Positions 18,355 through 30,183 of a stretch of 64,000 nucleotides of DNA are shown here, one piece after another. Within the stretch, counting starts at the first letter, position 1, and the number at the start of each line of letters is the position of its first letter. The position numbers and the translations under genes were made by a program. A model generated the notes under the pieces. The model was given only the letters and a program-made list of their open reading frames with translations, searched no databases and was not told the origin of the DNA. The stretch comes from Ruania rhizosphaerae (GTDB lineage: Bacteria; Actinomycetota; Actinomycetes; Actinomycetales; Beutenbergiaceae), in assembly GCF_009805705.1 (NCBI RefSeq), contig NZ_VSMB01000001.1, positions 496,001 through 560,000 on the forward strand. Reading direction: 5' to 3'.

Positions 18355-19479
18355 GTGAAGTTCAGGGTGGAGCGAGACGTCCTGGCGGACGCCGTTACGT
18401 GGACCGCGCGCACCCTGCCGAGCCGGCCGCCGTCACCAGTACTCGCTGGTGTACGTCTCGAGGCCGATGGCACTGGTCTCGTGCTGTCGACCTTCGACTA
18501 CGAGGTTTCCGCCCGCTCTGCAGTCGTCGCCGATGTCGAGGTACCGGGCGCCGTCCTTGTCTCTGGGCGGCTCCTGGCGGAGATTTCCAAGGCGTTGCCG
18601 AACAAGCCCGTCGAGGTCAGCGTCGAGGGTAACCGCGTCAGTGTGGTCTGCGGCTCGTCGCGCTTCACTCTGCTCACCATGCCGGTTGAGGACTACCCGT
18701 CCCTGCCCGAGCTTCCGGATGTCACCGGCAGCATCGCGGGCGATTCCTTCGCCCAGGCCATCTCGCAGGTCACCATGGCGGCAGGTCGGGACGAGACTCT
18801 GCCGCTGCTCACCGGTGTCCGGGTCGAGATCGATGGCGATGCGCTCACCATGCTCGCCACCGACCGCTATCGCCTCGCCATGCGGCAGATCACCTGGTCA
18901 CCAGCGGCGCCGTCGGTCTCCCGGGTGGCACTGGTCCGCGCTCGCACGCTCTCCGACGTCGCCCGCAACCTTTCCAATGCCGGTTCCATCGACATCGCCC
19001 TCGCTGATGGGGGCGACATCATCGGGTTCGAAGCCGGCGGCCGCCGCACCACCTCACTTCTCGTCGACGGTGAGTACCCCCCGGTCCGTCGCCTGTTCCC
19101 TGACGAGACAACGACGCATACGATCACCAGCACCCACGAACTGGTTGAGGCCGCCAAGCGTGTCTCACTCGTTGCCGAGCGCAACACACCGATCCGGCTG
19201 TCCTTCAGCGAGGGACAGGTCGTCCTCGATGCGGGCCAGGGTGACGATGCGCAGGCCACCGAGGTGCTCGAATCCACCCTCGTCGGTGAAGAGATCTCCA
19301 CGGCGTTCAACCCGCAGTACCTGTTGGACGGACTGAGCGCGTTGAACACCGACTTCGTCAGGCTCTCTTTCACGCATCCGTCGAAGCCAGCGGTCATGAC
19401 CGGTCAGGACGATGCGGACGGCGCCGATCACGCCGAGGAGTTCCGCTACCTGCTCATGCCCATCCGGTTCGGAGCCTGA
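18355..19479 (+). CDS. dnaN: DNA polymerase III beta sliding clamp DnaN
   Basis: A 374-residue beta clamp with three repeated clamp folds (about 1-118, 130-250 and 253-374). It begins KFRVERDVLADAVTW and ends with the clamp tail YLLMPIRFGA, which closes the partner-binding pocket. It rings DNA and holds polymerase III and repair enzymes. The GTG at 18355 follows GAGGAATGAGG. It is the first gene after oriC. Confidence 0.97.
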   Translation: MKFRVERDVLADAVTWTARTLPSRPPSPVLAGVRLEADGTGLVLSTFDYEVSARSAVVADVEVPGAVLVSGRLLAEISKALPNKPVEVSVEGNRVSVVCGSSRFTLLTMPVEDYPSLPELPDVTGSIAGDSFAQAISQVTMAAGRDETLPLLTGVRVEIDGDALTMLATDRYRLAMRQITWSPAAPSVSRVALVRARTLSDVARNLSNAGSIDIALADGGDIIGFEAGGRRTTSLLVDGEYPPVRRLFPDETTTHTITSTHELVEAAKRVSLVAERNTPIRLSFSEGQVVLDAGQGDDAQATEVLESTLVGEEISTAFNPQYLLDGLSALNTDFVRLSFTHPSKPAVMTGQDDADGADHAEEFRYLLMPIRFGA

Positions 19480-19512
19480 TCACCACACACACCACGCAGG
19501 GAAGGCGCGCGC

Positions 19513-20412
19513 ATGCATCTCGGACTCGTCGGGCTCGGCAAGATGGGCGGCAACATGCGCGACCGCCTACGTGCTGCTGGCCATCACGTCACCGGATATG
19601 ACCGCAATCCCGAGGTCAGCGATGTTGCCTCGCTCGAGGAGCTGGTCGCTGCGTTCGACGCCGAGGAACGCATTGTCGTCTGGGTGATGGTGCCGGCCGG
19701 CGAGATCACTGAAGCGGTGATCACCGAACTCGCCGGCTTGCTCTCAGCCGGCGATGTGATCATTGACGGCGGCAACTCCAAGTACGTCGATGACCTGCGC
19801 CGCGCGGAGGAGTTGAGCGCTTCCGGCATCCAGTACGTCGACGCCGGCGTCTCCGGTGGGATCTGGGGCAAGGAGAACGGGTACGGCCTCATGGTGGGCG
19901 GGGCTGACGACGTCATCGAATCGCTGATGCCCATCTTCGATGACCTCCGCCCCGATGGACCCCGGAATGAAGGTTTCGTCCACGCCGGACCGGTCGGTGC
20001 GGGCCACTACGCCAAGATGGTCCACAACGGCATCGAATACGGCGTGATGCAGGCCTACGCCGAAGGCTACGAGATCCTCGCCGCCAAGGATGAGCTGATC
20101 ACCGACGTCGGCGCCATCTTCGAGGCTTGGCAGCGAGGCACGGTGGTGCGCTCATGGCTGCTCGAGCTCTTGGTGAAGGCCCTCAACGAGGATCCGGACC
20201 TGGACGACATCCGCGGATATGTCGCAGATTCCGGCGAAGGGCGCTGGACCGTGGAGGAAGCCATACAGCGGGCGGTGCCCGCACCGGTGATCAGCGCAGC
20301 CCTCTTCGCTCGTTTCGATTCCCGCCAGGAAGATTCCCCGGCGATGAAGGCCGTTGCCGCGTTGCGCAACCAGTTCGGCGGGCACGCCACCAAGCCGTCG
20401 GCAGACGGCTGA
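19513..20412 (+). CDS. gnd: 6-phosphogluconate dehydrogenase, short (NAD-type) form
   Basis: A 299-residue decarboxylating 6-phosphogluconate dehydrogenase giving ribulose-5-phosphate and CO2. It starts with the Rossmann motif [12 protein letters not shown], has IIDGGNSKY, the substrate loop [10 protein letters not shown] and the catalytic Lys/Asn region [13 protein letters not shown]. The ~300-residue length marks the short class (YqeC/GndA type), often NAD-specific, rather than the 470-residue form. A gnd between dnaN and recF is a known actinobacterial arrangement. Confidence 0.93.
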   Translation: MHLGLVGLGKMGGNMRDRLRAAGHHVTGYDRNPEVSDVASLEELVAAFDAEERIVVWVMVPAGEITEAVITELAGLLSAGDVIIDGGNSKYVDDLRRAEELSASGIQYVDAGVSGGIWGKENGYGLMVGGADDVIESLMPIFDDLRPDGPRNEGFVHAGPVGAGHYAKMVHNGIEYGVMQAYAEGYEILAAKDELITDVGAIFEAWQRGTVVRSWLLELLVKALNEDPDLDDIRGYVADSGEGRWTVEEAIQRAVPAPVISAALFARFDSRQEDSPAMKAVAALRNQFGGHATKPSADG

Positions 20413-20431
20413 TCGCACGACATCGACAGGC

Positions 20432-21604
20432 ATGTACGTCTCTGACCTCGCTCTGACCGATTTCCGCTCCTACGGCGAGGCACTGCTGTCCCTGGATCCT
20501 GGGATCACTGCCTTCGTCGGTCCCAATGGGCAAGGAAAGACCAATCTCGTCGAGTCGATCGGGTATCTGTCCACGTTCTCCTCGCACCGCGTGGCCTCCG
20601 ATGCGGCACTTGTGCGGTACGGCGCCTCCCGGGCGATCATCCAGGCGAAGGTCGTCAGTGACGAGCGGACCTCGGTACTCGAGCTGGAACTCGTCTCCGG
20701 CAAGGCGAACAGGGCACGTCTGAATCGTTCGCCGTTGCCCCGTGCCCGCGAACTACTGGGAATGCTCCGAACTGTCGTCTTCGCCCCGGAAGATCTGTCG
20801 CTCGTCAAGGGCGATCCGGATGGCCGGCGCCGCTTCGTCGATGAGTTGCTCGTGCTGCTGAGCCCCAAGCTCGCCGGTGTCCGTTCCGACTATGAGCGGG
20901 TGGTCAGGCAACGGAACGCCTTGCTGAAGTCGGCTGCGGGTGCCCGTCGAGGCGGTGGCAATGCCGATCTGCGCACGCTGGACGTGTGGGACGAGAAGGC
21001 TGCTGCCGCAGGTGCCCAGCTCACCGCCGCCCGGGTCAGGATGCTGCGCGACCTGCGACCCCATGTGCAGAACGCGTATGAACGCGTGAGTTCTGGGCAG
21101 AGTCAGGCGGAGATCGCCTACCGTGCCAGTGTTCAGCAGGCGATGTCCGATCAGGGCAGCGAACCTGGCGGAGAGGATGCGCTCACCAACGCGGACCTGG
21201 TGGAGGCTCAGCTGCTGGAGGCGATGTCGCGGCTGCGGCCCAAAGAGATTGAGCGCGGCGTCAGTCTCGTGGGACCGCACCGTGACGATCTCGAGCTGCG
21301 CCTCGGTGGACTGCCGGCGAAAGGATATGCCTCACACGGGGAATCGTGGTCTCTCGCGTTGGCGCTGCGGCTGGCGAGCTATGAGTTGCTCAAGGCCGAC
21401 GACTGGCGCTCCGATGGCGAACCCGTGCTGATCCTCGACGATGTCTTTGCCGAGCTCGACAGTCGGCGTCGCAACCGGCTGGCTGAGTTGGTCGCCAAGG
21501 CCGAGCAGGTGCTCATCACCGCGGCCGTCGCCGAGGACGTGCCGGAACAGCTCGAGGGCGCCCGGGTCGATGTCATGGGATCGGTGGCCACCCGTGTCCG
21601 CTGA
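20432..21604 (+). CDS. recF: DNA repair/replication protein RecF
   Basis: A 390-residue SMC-like ATPase that, with RecO and RecR, loads RecA at gaps. Walker [10 protein letters not shown] is near residue 30, the signature region is [14 protein letters not shown], and Walker B is [13 protein letters not shown]. The ATG at 20432 ([14 protein letters not shown]) matches the family N-terminus. It lies 19 bases after gnd and overlaps the next gene by 11 bases. Confidence 0.96.
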   Translation: MYVSDLALTDFRSYGEALLSLDPGITAFVGPNGQGKTNLVESIGYLSTFSSHRVASDAALVRYGASRAIIQAKVVSDERTSVLELELVSGKANRARLNRSPLPRARELLGMLRTVVFAPEDLSLVKGDPDGRRRFVDELLVLLSPKLAGVRSDYERVVRQRNALLKSAAGARRGGGNADLRTLDVWDEKAAAAGAQLTAARVRMLRDLRPHVQNAYERVSSGQSQAEIAYRASVQQAMSDQGSEPGGEDALTNADLVEAQLLEAMSRLRPKEIERGVSLVGPHRDDLELRLGGLPAKGYASHGESWSLALALRLASYELLKADDWRSDGEPVLILDDVFAELDSRRRNRLAELVAKAEQVLITAAVAEDVPEQLEGARVDVMGSVATRVR

Positions 21605-22172
21605 CGATGCACCGGGCCGGCAGCCGGGGGAAGGACCCAACGACGGCGCAGCTGAGCCCGATCAGGACGAAGCCGCTCGTAGCGCGCTGGCCAGGGCACG
21701 CGATGCTGCTCGAGCGAAAGGCCTCCGCACGGCGCGCCCTGGCACGGCTACGCCGCGCAAGTTCCGCCGTCATGACGGAGTGGTCTTCGAATCGGCGCCG
21801 GGGCATGGCACTGGGCGGGACCCAGCACCTCTCGGAAACACGCTGGACGCACTCGCCCGGCAGCTGGGGTGGAGCCGGCCGCTTTCCATCGGTGGTGTGG
21901 TCGGGCGGTGGCGGGAGGTCGTCGGCGACCAGATCGCCGATCACTGCACACCGGAGACGTTCGACGAGGGAGTGCTGATTGTCCGGGCCGATTCCACGGC
22001 ATGGGCGACGCAGATCCGGTTGCTCATTCCTCAGTTGGACCGACGTCTGGCCGAGGAGGTCGGGGAGGGCGTCGTCACCCGGATCCAGGTGCTCGGTCCC
22101 GGGGGGCCCTCCTGGCGCCGTGGCCCACGTGTCGCACCTGGTGGCCGTGGCCCACGTGACACCTATGGATGA
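21594..22172 (+). CDS. DUF721 (DciA-like) protein
   Basis: A 192-residue protein between recF and gyrB, where a DUF721 member is almost always found in Actinobacteria. The first ~85 residues are charged and disordered. The conserved part ([32 protein letters not shown], split here by context, then [11 protein letters not shown]) is the KH-like fold shared with DciA, which helps load the replicative helicase. Start at GTG 21594 overlaps recF. A helicase-loading role here is inference. Confidence 0.88.
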   Translation: MSADDAPGRQPGEGPNDGAAEPDQDEAARSALARARDAARAKGLRTARPGTATPRKFRRHDGVVFESAPGHGTGRDPAPLGNTLDALARQLGWSRPLSIGGVVGRWREVVGDQIADHCTPETFDEGVLIVRADSTAWATQIRLLIPQLDRRLAEEVGEGVVTRIQVLGPGGPSWRRGPRVAPGGRGPRDTYG

Positions 22173-22220
22173 TCTGCCGGAGTGAACGCCGGCCTCGCCG
22201 TCAGGTCAGCGACACAGTCC

Positions 22221-22271
22221 TGTGGACAAACGTGTGGATATTCGTCTGTTCGGGCTGGTGAGGGGTAGAAT
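22221..22271 (+). promoter_or_regulatory. gyrB promoter with two DnaA boxes
   Basis: A -10 hexamer TAGAAT lies at 22266-22271, 125 bases before the gyrB start. Two DnaA-box-like nonamers, TGTGGACAA (22221) and TGTGGATAT (22233), sit where the -35 and upstream region should be. No good -35 hexamer is visible. Confidence 0.5.
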
Positions 22272-22380
22272 CACACGGACCGCCTGAGGGTTGTGGGATC
22301 CGTTCCACCGCGCGCGGGCCGGCGTCCGCCTGCATCGGCACCAACCGGAGGCAGTGCGGTGGGCGCACTGATGACGATAG

Positions 22381-24432
<2,052 letters not shown>

Positions 24433-24445
24433 GTAAGGAAACTTC

Positions 24446-27037
24446 GTGACAGACGACATCACCCCTATGCCCGACGACGCGGCGGAAGTCATCACCGATC
24501 GCATCGAGCAGGTCGACCTGCAGCTGGAAATGCAGCGGTCCTATCTCGACTACGCGATGAGCGTGATCGTCAGTCGTGCCCTGCCGGACGTGCGCGACGG
24601 TCTCAAGCCGGTGCACCGGCGCATCCTGTATGCGATGTTCGACGGCGGATACCGCCCGGACTCCTCGTTCTCGAAGTGCTCGCGCGTGGTCGGGGACGTG
24701 ATGGGGCAGTTCCACCCCCACGGCGACAGTGCGATCTACGACGCGATGGTTCGCCTCGTGCAGCCGTGGTCGATGCGTTACCCCCTGGTGGCGGGGCAGG
24801 GGAACTTCGGTTCCCCGGGTAACGATCCGGCAGCGGCGCCGCGGTACACCGAGTGCAAGATGGCACCGCTCGCACTGGAGATGGTGCGTGATATCGACAA
24901 GAACACCGTCAATTTCGGGGACAACTACGACGGGAAGACGCAGGAGCCCACCGTCCTGCCGTCCCGGATCCCGAACCTGCTCGCCAACGGCAGCTCCGGT
25001 ATCGCCGTCGGGATGGCGACCAACATCCCCCCGCACAACCTGCGTGAGCTCGCCGAGGGCGTCCACTGGCTGCTGCAGAACCCCGAGGCGACAGCGGAGG
25101 AGCTGCTCGCGGCTCTGCTGCAGCGCATCAAGGGCCCTGATTTCCCGACCGGTGCGCAGGTGCTGGGGCTGCGCGGTATCGAGGACGCCTACCGGACCGG
25201 GCGGGGTTCGATCACGATGCGCGCCGTGGTCGAGGTGGAGGAGCTCCAGGGGCGGACCTGCCTGGTGGTCTCCGAACTGCCGTACCAGGTGAATCCCGAC
25301 AACCTGGCGTCGAAGATCGCCGATCTCGTCCGTGATGGGCGGATGCAGGGAATCGCCGACATCCGCGACGAGACCTCCGGTCGTGCCGGTCAGCGCCTGG
25401 TCATCGTGCTCAAGCGCGACGCGGTGGCGAAGGTGGTGCTGAACAACCTCTACAAGCACACGCAGCTGCAGGACAACTTCGGCGCCAACATGCTCGCCCT
25501 CGTGGACGGCGTGCCGCGGACGTTGAGCCTGGACGCGTTCATCCGGCACTGGGTGGCGCACCAGATCGAGGTCATCGTCCGGCGCACCGAGTTCCTGCTC
25601 AAGCAGGCCGAGGACCGCATCCACATCCTGCGCGGGCTCATCAAGGCCCTCGACGCCCTGGACGAGGTCATTGCGCTGATCCGTCGCTCTCCCACGGTGG
25701 AGGAGGCGCGTACCGGTCTGCGTGAGCTGCTCGGGATCGACGAGATCCAGGCGAATGCGATCCTGGAGATGCAACTGCGGCGCCTGGCGGCGCTCGAGCG
25801 GCAGAAGATCCTCGACCAGTTCAAGGCTCTTGAGGCGGAGATCGCCGACTACCAGGACATTCTCGCTTCTCCGGCTCGTCAGCGCACGATCGTGGGTGAT
25901 GAGCTGACCGAGATCGTCGCCAAGTACGGCGACGAGCGCCGCACGACGATCCTTCCCTTTGACGGTGAGATGTCCATGGAGGACCTCATCCCGGAGGAGG
26001 ATGTGGTCGTCACCATCACCCGCGGCGGGTACGCCAAGCGCACCCGTACCGACAACTATCGTGCGCAGCACCGCGGCGGCAAGGGTGTGCGTGGCGCCCA
26101 GTTGCGCGGCGACGACGTGGTGGACCACTTCTACGTGACGACCACCCACCACTGGCTGTTGTTCTTCACCAACCTCGGCCGGGTCTACCGGGCCAAGGCG
26201 TACGAGTTGCCCGAGGGTAGCCGCGACTCCAAGGGCCAGCATGTGGCCAACCTGATGGCGTTCCAGCCCGGGGAACAGATCGCTCAGGTGCTCGCTCTGC
26301 GCGACTACGACCAGGCCGAGTACCTGGTGCTCGCCACCAAGAGCGGTCTGGTGAAGAAGACACGACTGGGCGAGTACGACTCCTCCCGCACCGGCGGTGT
26401 GATCGCGATCAACCTGCGCGAGAACGCATCCGGGGAGCTGGACGAGGTGGTGGCCGCCCGGTTGGTGAACTCCGACGACGATCTGCTGCTGGTCTCCCGG
26501 AAGGGCCAGTCGTTGCGCTTCAGCGCCACCGATGAGGCGTTGCGGCCGACCGGCCGGGCGACTTCCGGCGTCACGGGCATGAAGTTCCGCGACGACGATT
26601 CGTTGCTGTCGATGGACGTCGTGCGCGAAGGCTGGGACCTGTTCGTCGTGACCGAGGGTGGCTTCGGCAAGCGGACCCGGGTGGACGAATACCGGGTGCA
26701 GGGTCGTGGTGGCCTCGGTATCAAGGTGGCCAACCTGGTCGAGGCGCGTGGTGATCTGGTGGGTGCACTGATCACCGGCGAGGACGATCAGGTGCTCGTG
26801 ATCATGGAGAAGGGCAAGATCGTCCGCACGGCGGTCTCCGAGGTCAACCTCACCGGACGCACCACCCAGGGCGTGACGTTCGCGAAGCCGGACGCCGGGG
26901 ACCGCATCATCGCGATCGCCAGGAACGTGGAAACAGCAGTCGAGGACGAGGTCGAGGCTTCGGCCGAGAGTACCGAAGGCGCTCCTGATGGCGTACCGTC
27001 GGGCGAGTCCCCAGCTGATGGGCAGGAAGAGAGCTGA
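24446..27037 (+). CDS. gyrA: DNA gyrase subunit A
   Basis: An 863-residue cleavage and wrapping subunit. The active-site tyrosine is about Tyr134 in [10 protein letters not shown]. The quinolone-determining segment reads [12 protein letters not shown], with Ser and Asp at the usual positions, so no classical quinolone-resistance change is seen there. The C-terminal half has repeated beta-pinwheel blades including [15 protein letters not shown] (GyrA-box type). The tail is acidic ([13 protein letters not shown]...). It overlaps the DUF3566 gene by one base (TGATG). Confidence 0.98.
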   Translation: MTDDITPMPDDAAEVITDRIEQVDLQLEMQRSYLDYAMSVIVSRALPDVRDGLKPVHRRILYAMFDGGYRPDSSFSKCSRVVGDVMGQFHPHGDSAIYDAMVRLVQPWSMRYPLVAGQGNFGSPGNDPAAAPRYTECKMAPLALEMVRDIDKNTVNFGDNYDGKTQEPTVLPSRIPNLLANGSSGIAVGMATNIPPHNLRELAEGVHWLLQNPEATAEELLAALLQRIKGPDFPTGAQVLGLRGIEDAYRTGRGSITMRAVVEVEELQGRTCLVVSELPYQVNPDNLASKIADLVRDGRMQGIADIRDETSGRAGQRLVIVLKRDAVAKVVLNNLYKHTQLQDNFGANMLALVDGVPRTLSLDAFIRHWVAHQIEVIVRRTEFLLKQAEDRIHILRGLIKALDALDEVIALIRRSPTVEEARTGLRELLGIDEIQANAILEMQLRRLAALERQKILDQFKALEAEIADYQDILASPARQRTIVGDELTEIVAKYGDERRTTILPFDGEMSMEDLIPEEDVVVTITRGGYAKRTRTDNYRAQHRGGKGVRGAQLRGDDVVDHFYVTTTHHWLLFFTNLGRVYRAKAYELPEGSRDSKGQHVANLMAFQPGEQIAQVLALRDYDQAEYLVLATKSGLVKKTRLGEYDSSRTGGVIAINLRENASGELDEVVAARLVNSDDDLLLVSRKGQSLRFSATDEALRPTGRATSGVTGMKFRDDDSLLSMDVVREGWDLFVVTEGGFGKRTRVDEYRVQGRGGLGIKVANLVEARGDLVGALITGEDDQVLVIMEKGKIVRTAVSEVNLTGRTTQGVTFAKPDAGDRIIAIARNVETAVEDEVEASAESTEGAPDGVPSGESPADGQEES

Positions 27038-27702
27038 TGAGCGAGCAGACTCCGCGGCCGACCACACCTCCGGTGCGCACCTCCACGAAGACCTTCCAGC
27101 CCGGTGAGCGACGCGCACCGAGTGTGCAGGCGTCGCGCGTGGACGCGCCCACCCAGCAACAGCCGGCCCAGCAACCGGCGGCGGTGCCTCCCGCTGGTGG
27201 TCGCTCGCAGCCGCAGCAGGTTCATCCGCAACAGCCCTCGCGGGGCGGGCAGCAGTATGGCGCGCAGCAGGGCGACTCCTCGGCTATGTCTGGTCGGCCA
27301 GCCGAGGCTGCGAGTGCGAGTGAGTCGAAAGCCGACAGCGGCCCACGGAGGATACGGCTGGCAATCTCCCGCGTGGACCCGTGGTCTGTGATGAAGTTGT
27401 CCTTCCTGCTGTCCATCGCGATCGGGATCGGTATCGTCGTCGCCACTGCGGTGGTGTGGGGCGTGCTGAACTCCATGGGTGTCTTCTCCCAGGTTCAGGG
27501 CCTGATCGATGAAGTCGGAGCAATGGCCCAGTTCGGGGGACTGCTGGAGTACGTCGAGTTCTCCCGGGTGATCTCGGTGGCGACGGTCATCGCGATCGTG
27601 GACGTCATCCTGCTGACAGCCCTGGCCACTCTCGGCGCCTTCATCTACAACCTGGTGGCGGCCATGGTCGGCGGGCTGCACCTCACCCTCACCGACGACT
27701 GA
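27037..27702 (+). CDS. DUF3566 membrane protein
   Basis: A 221-residue protein with a ~100-residue Gln/Pro/Ala-rich cytoplasmic head and a C-terminal DUF3566 domain: RRIRLAISRVDPWSVMKLSF, one membrane helix (LLSIAIGIGIVVATAVVWGVL), a loop, and a second helix (VIAIVDVILLTALATLGAFIYNL). This family follows gyrA in nearly all Actinobacteria. In mycobacteria the homologue (CwsA-region neighbour) is linked to membrane and division functions; the role here is unproven. Coupled to gyrA by TGATG. Confidence 0.88.
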   Translation: MSEQTPRPTTPPVRTSTKTFQPGERRAPSVQASRVDAPTQQQPAQQPAAVPPAGGRSQPQQVHPQQPSRGGQQYGAQQGDSSAMSGRPAEAASASESKADSGPRRIRLAISRVDPWSVMKLSFLLSIAIGIGIVVATAVVWGVLNSMGVFSQVQGLIDEVGAMAQFGGLLEYVEFSRVISVATVIAIVDVILLTALATLGAFIYNLVAAMVGGLHLTLTDD

Positions 27703-27743
27703 GTCGTTCAGCCGCAGACGTGACGCGTGCCACGTGGATCTGT

Positions 27744-27774
27744 TTTGGAGCCGGTGCGCGCGCTGAGGTAGTCT
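27744..27774 (+). promoter_or_regulatory. Putative tRNA-Ile promoter
   Basis: TTGGAG (27744) and TAGTCT (27769) with a 19-base spacer, 35 bases before the mature tRNA 5' end. Confidence 0.45.
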
Positions 27775-27808
27775 CTGGGGGCGCCCATGCGGGGGTTCCC
27801 GGGGCAAC

Positions 27809-27882
27809 GGGCCTATAGCTCAGACGGTTAGAGCGCTTCCCTGATAAGGAAGAGGTCGCTGGTTCGAGTCCAGCTAGGCCCA
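27809..27882 (+). tRNA. tRNA-Ile (GAT)
   Basis: A 74-base cloverleaf. The acceptor GGGCCTA pairs with TAGGCCC, the anticodon GAT is at 27843-27845 in loop CTGATAA, and the T-loop is GGTTCGAGTCC. CCA is not encoded: CAC follows the discriminator A. This is the usual tRNA-Ile after gyrA. Confidence 0.97.
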
Positions 27883-27905
27883 CACCCGCCACGAACGGAG
27901 ACGAT

Positions 27906-28025
27906 ATGAAGAAGGCACTCGTCCTCGTCGTGGTGGCCGTGGGAGGTTTCCTCGCGTGGCGCAAGCTCGCCGAGGAGCAAGCCAACCGCGACGTATGGTC
28001 CGAGGTCACCGATCCGCTCCCGTGA
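27906..28025 (+). CDS. DLW-39 family small protein
   Basis: A 39-residue protein beginning MKKALVLVVVAVGGFLAW and ending in a charged tail with RDVWSEVTDPLP. It has the exact length and place (between tRNA-Ile and tRNA-Ala near gyrA) of the actinobacterial DLW-39 family; the DLW motif is DVW here. One N-terminal membrane helix with a cytoplasmic or outer tail is likely. Function is unknown in the family. A GGAG lies a few bases before the ATG. Confidence 0.85.
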   Translation: MKKALVLVVVAVGGFLAWRKLAEEQANRDVWSEVTDPLP

Positions 28026-28067
28026 GCGGCCGGCGATAACCGGGCAGTATCGTAGATCCACCCTCAC

Positions 28068-28140
28068 GGGGCCGTAGCTCACCAGGTAGAGCGCCGCTTT
28101 TGCAAGGCGGAGGTAAGGGGTTCGAGTCCCCTCGGCTCCA
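28068..28140 (+). tRNA. tRNA-Ala (TGC)
   Basis: A 73-base cloverleaf. Acceptor GGGGCCG pairs with CGGCTCC (one G-T), anticodon TGC is at 28101-28103, and the T-loop is GGTTCGAGTCC. CCA is not fully encoded. It lies 42 bases after the DLW-39 gene. Confidence 0.97.
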
Positions 28141-28234
28141 CCCAGATGCTCGCGCCAGAGTGCATCCAAGTTGGTGCGCCGCCCTTACGAGGACGAACCC
28201 GTACTCGTGCGCTGCCTGCTGGCGCGCCGATGCT

Positions 28235-29248
28235 TCACCCGTCACGTCGGGTCGACCCGCGCTCGACCAGCCGCACCGGACTGACCAGATGCTCGGCTTC
28301 GCTGGGCGGGTCGTCGCTCATCCTTGCCTGCAGCAGCCGGACGGCGTTGTCGACGATCCAGTCACTGCTGGGATCAATACTGGTCAACTCGGGATGGATG
28401 TGCGCCCCGATCTCCAGGTTGTCGAAACCGACCACCTGGACGTCCTCGGGAACCTGGCGGCCCGCATCGCGCAGGCCGGCGAGAGCCCCGATGGCGACGT
28501 CATCGGTCACGCCGAAGACGCCGTCGATACCAGGATCCGCGGCCACAGCCGCGGCGACCTCTCTGCGTGCATGGGCAATGTCCAGCTGGCCCATGCGAAG
28601 GATGAGGTTCTCGTCGGCCGGGATGCCTGCTTCGTTGTGGGCCGTGAGCCAGCCGAGTGTCCGTGCCCGGGACATCCCGAGCGGGTCCTGGCCGAGCCGT
28701 CCACCGGCAATCAGCACTCGCTGCGATCCACGGTTGAGCATGTGCTCCACTGCCAGCCGGGCGCCCTCGATATTGCCCATCATCACGTGGTCGAAGCGGG
28801 CCGGGACCTCCCGCTCCCCCAGCAACACGATCGGGATCGAGTCGCGGATCTTGTCCAGCTCTGCTTCCCGCAGGCCCACCACACTGAAGATCGCGCCGTC
28901 GTACATGTGCAGCCGTGCCAGCGAGAGCGCCGAGAGCTCCCCTTCCTGGCTCGCTGTCGTCTGCTCGACCACCACCTGCCGCCCCAGGTCCGCCACCGCT
29001 CGCGCCACCCGGGCTCCCAGCGCCCCGAAGTAGGCATGGTCGAACTGTGGGACCAGCAACGCGATCGAGCCGCTGCGTCCGTACCGCAGGTTCCGGGCGG
29101 TGAGGTTCACCTGGTAGTCCAGCTCGGCCACCGCCTGCAGCACGCGCTTCCGCGTCTCGGGACTCACCCGACGGCGTCCGCTCAGGACGTTGGACACCGT
29201 CATCACCGAGACGCCCGCTGCCTGGGCCACCTCGGTCATGGTCGTCAT
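28235..29248 (-). CDS. LacI-family transcriptional regulator
   Basis: A 337-residue LacI/GalR repressor. The N-terminal helix-turn-helix is MTEVAQAAGVSVMTVSNVLSG, with the hinge helix near residue 50, and a periplasmic-binding-like sensor domain follows. It overlaps the esterase gene on the same strand by 4 bases (ATGA), so the two are made together, with the regulator first. It may control this pair or the nearby ABC/rhamnosidase operon. The sugar signal cannot be told from sequence. Confidence 0.9.
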   Translation of the reverse strand: MTTMTEVAQAAGVSVMTVSNVLSGRRRVSPETRKRVLQAVAELDYQVNLTARNLRYGRSGSIALLVPQFDHAYFGALGARVARAVADLGRQVVVEQTTASQEGELSALSLARLHMYDGAIFSVVGLREAELDKIRDSIPIVLLGEREVPARFDHVMMGNIEGARLAVEHMLNRGSQRVLIAGGRLGQDPLGMSRARTLGWLTAHNEAGIPADENLILRMGQLDIAHARREVAAAVAADPGIDGVFGVTDDVAIGALAGLRDAGRQVPEDVQVVGFDNLEIGAHIHPELTSIDPSSDWIVDNAVRLLQARMSDDPPSEAEHLVSPVRLVERGSTRRDG

Positions 29249-30156
29249 GCAGTGCTCCGTTCGGCGGCGACGTGGCGAAACGTCGCAACCATGCTGGCAC
29301 GGGCGGCTGCGCCCGCTCGTGTCGGCAGCAGCGGGTAGACATGCACCTGCCCATCGACCTGGTGATAGTCGAGATCCACCCCCGCCGCCCGTGCCTTGAT
29401 GGCGAACTGACGCGCATCCGGATTCAACACGTCGTGAGTCCCGGTGAACACTGTGATCGGCCCCAACCCCGCCAGCTCCCCCGCAAGCGGGCTGACTGCC
29501 GGATCATCGATCGCCCGGTCGCCTGCCCACAGATCTGCCAGTACCCGGCCGCCAGGGACGGCCAGCCACGGATCGTGGGGCTGTACGCGCGGGATCTCAG
29601 GGTTGCCGAACGAGAGGTCGAGGGCCGGGGAGATCAGGACCGTCGTGTCCAACCGCACCCCCTGGTCGCGCAGCGCCAGGGCGGCCGAGAGGGCGATCTG
29701 CCCTCCGGCGGAGTCGCCCGCCACGGCGACTCGACGGAAGGTGTGGCGCTGATCGAGCAGGAGTGAGGTGACGCCGTCGAGGGCTTGCGTGGCGGTACCG
29801 AAGGGAACGAGCGGGTAGATCGGGACGACCACCTGCATGTTCGCTTCGGCACAGATCTGCGCAGCGAGTCGCCAGTGCTGGGTCGCGATCTCGTTCACCC
29901 ATCCGCCGCCGTGCACATAGACGACGCTCCCGGCCGGATCTCGCTGAGGTGGGGTGAGCGTATAGACGGGCCAGCGGTGCACGCGCCGTGCTGCGATCCT
30001 GACCCGTGGCCGCAGGCGAGGCGGCGGACCGAAGGGCCGGGGCCGTAGCGCACGCTCCCGTACCCGGCGGTGTGCCCCCTCGGCGGAGACGAATGCCTCG
30101 TTGGCTCCCACCGCACGCAGGTAGGGCGGGATGAAACTAGCGGGAACAGCGATCAC
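29245..30156 (-). CDS. Alpha/beta hydrolase (hormone-sensitive-lipase type esterase)
   Basis: A 303-residue carboxylesterase-like enzyme. The oxyanion motif is VYVHGGGWV, the nucleophile elbow VAGDSAGGQIA holds the serine, and the probable acid and base are in GTHDVLNPD and DGQVHVYPL. No signal peptide, so likely cytoplasmic. Beside sugar-uptake and rhamnosidase genes it could deacylate imported acylated sugars; that is inference. It follows the regulator with a 4-base overlap. Confidence 0.85.
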   Translation of the reverse strand: MIAVPASFIPPYLRAVGANEAFVSAEGAHRRVRERALRPRPFGPPPRLRPRVRIAARRVHRWPVYTLTPPQRDPAGSVVYVHGGGWVNEIATQHWRLAAQICAEANMQVVVPIYPLVPFGTATQALDGVTSLLLDQRHTFRRVAVAGDSAGGQIALSAALALRDQGVRLDTTVLISPALDLSFGNPEIPRVQPHDPWLAVPGGRVLADLWAGDRAIDDPAVSPLAGELAGLGPITVFTGTHDVLNPDARQFAIKARAAGVDLDYHQVDGQVHVYPLLPTRAGAAARASMVATFRHVAAERSTA

Positions 30157-30183
30157 GCGGCGACTCCGAGCTTGGGTACGAGC

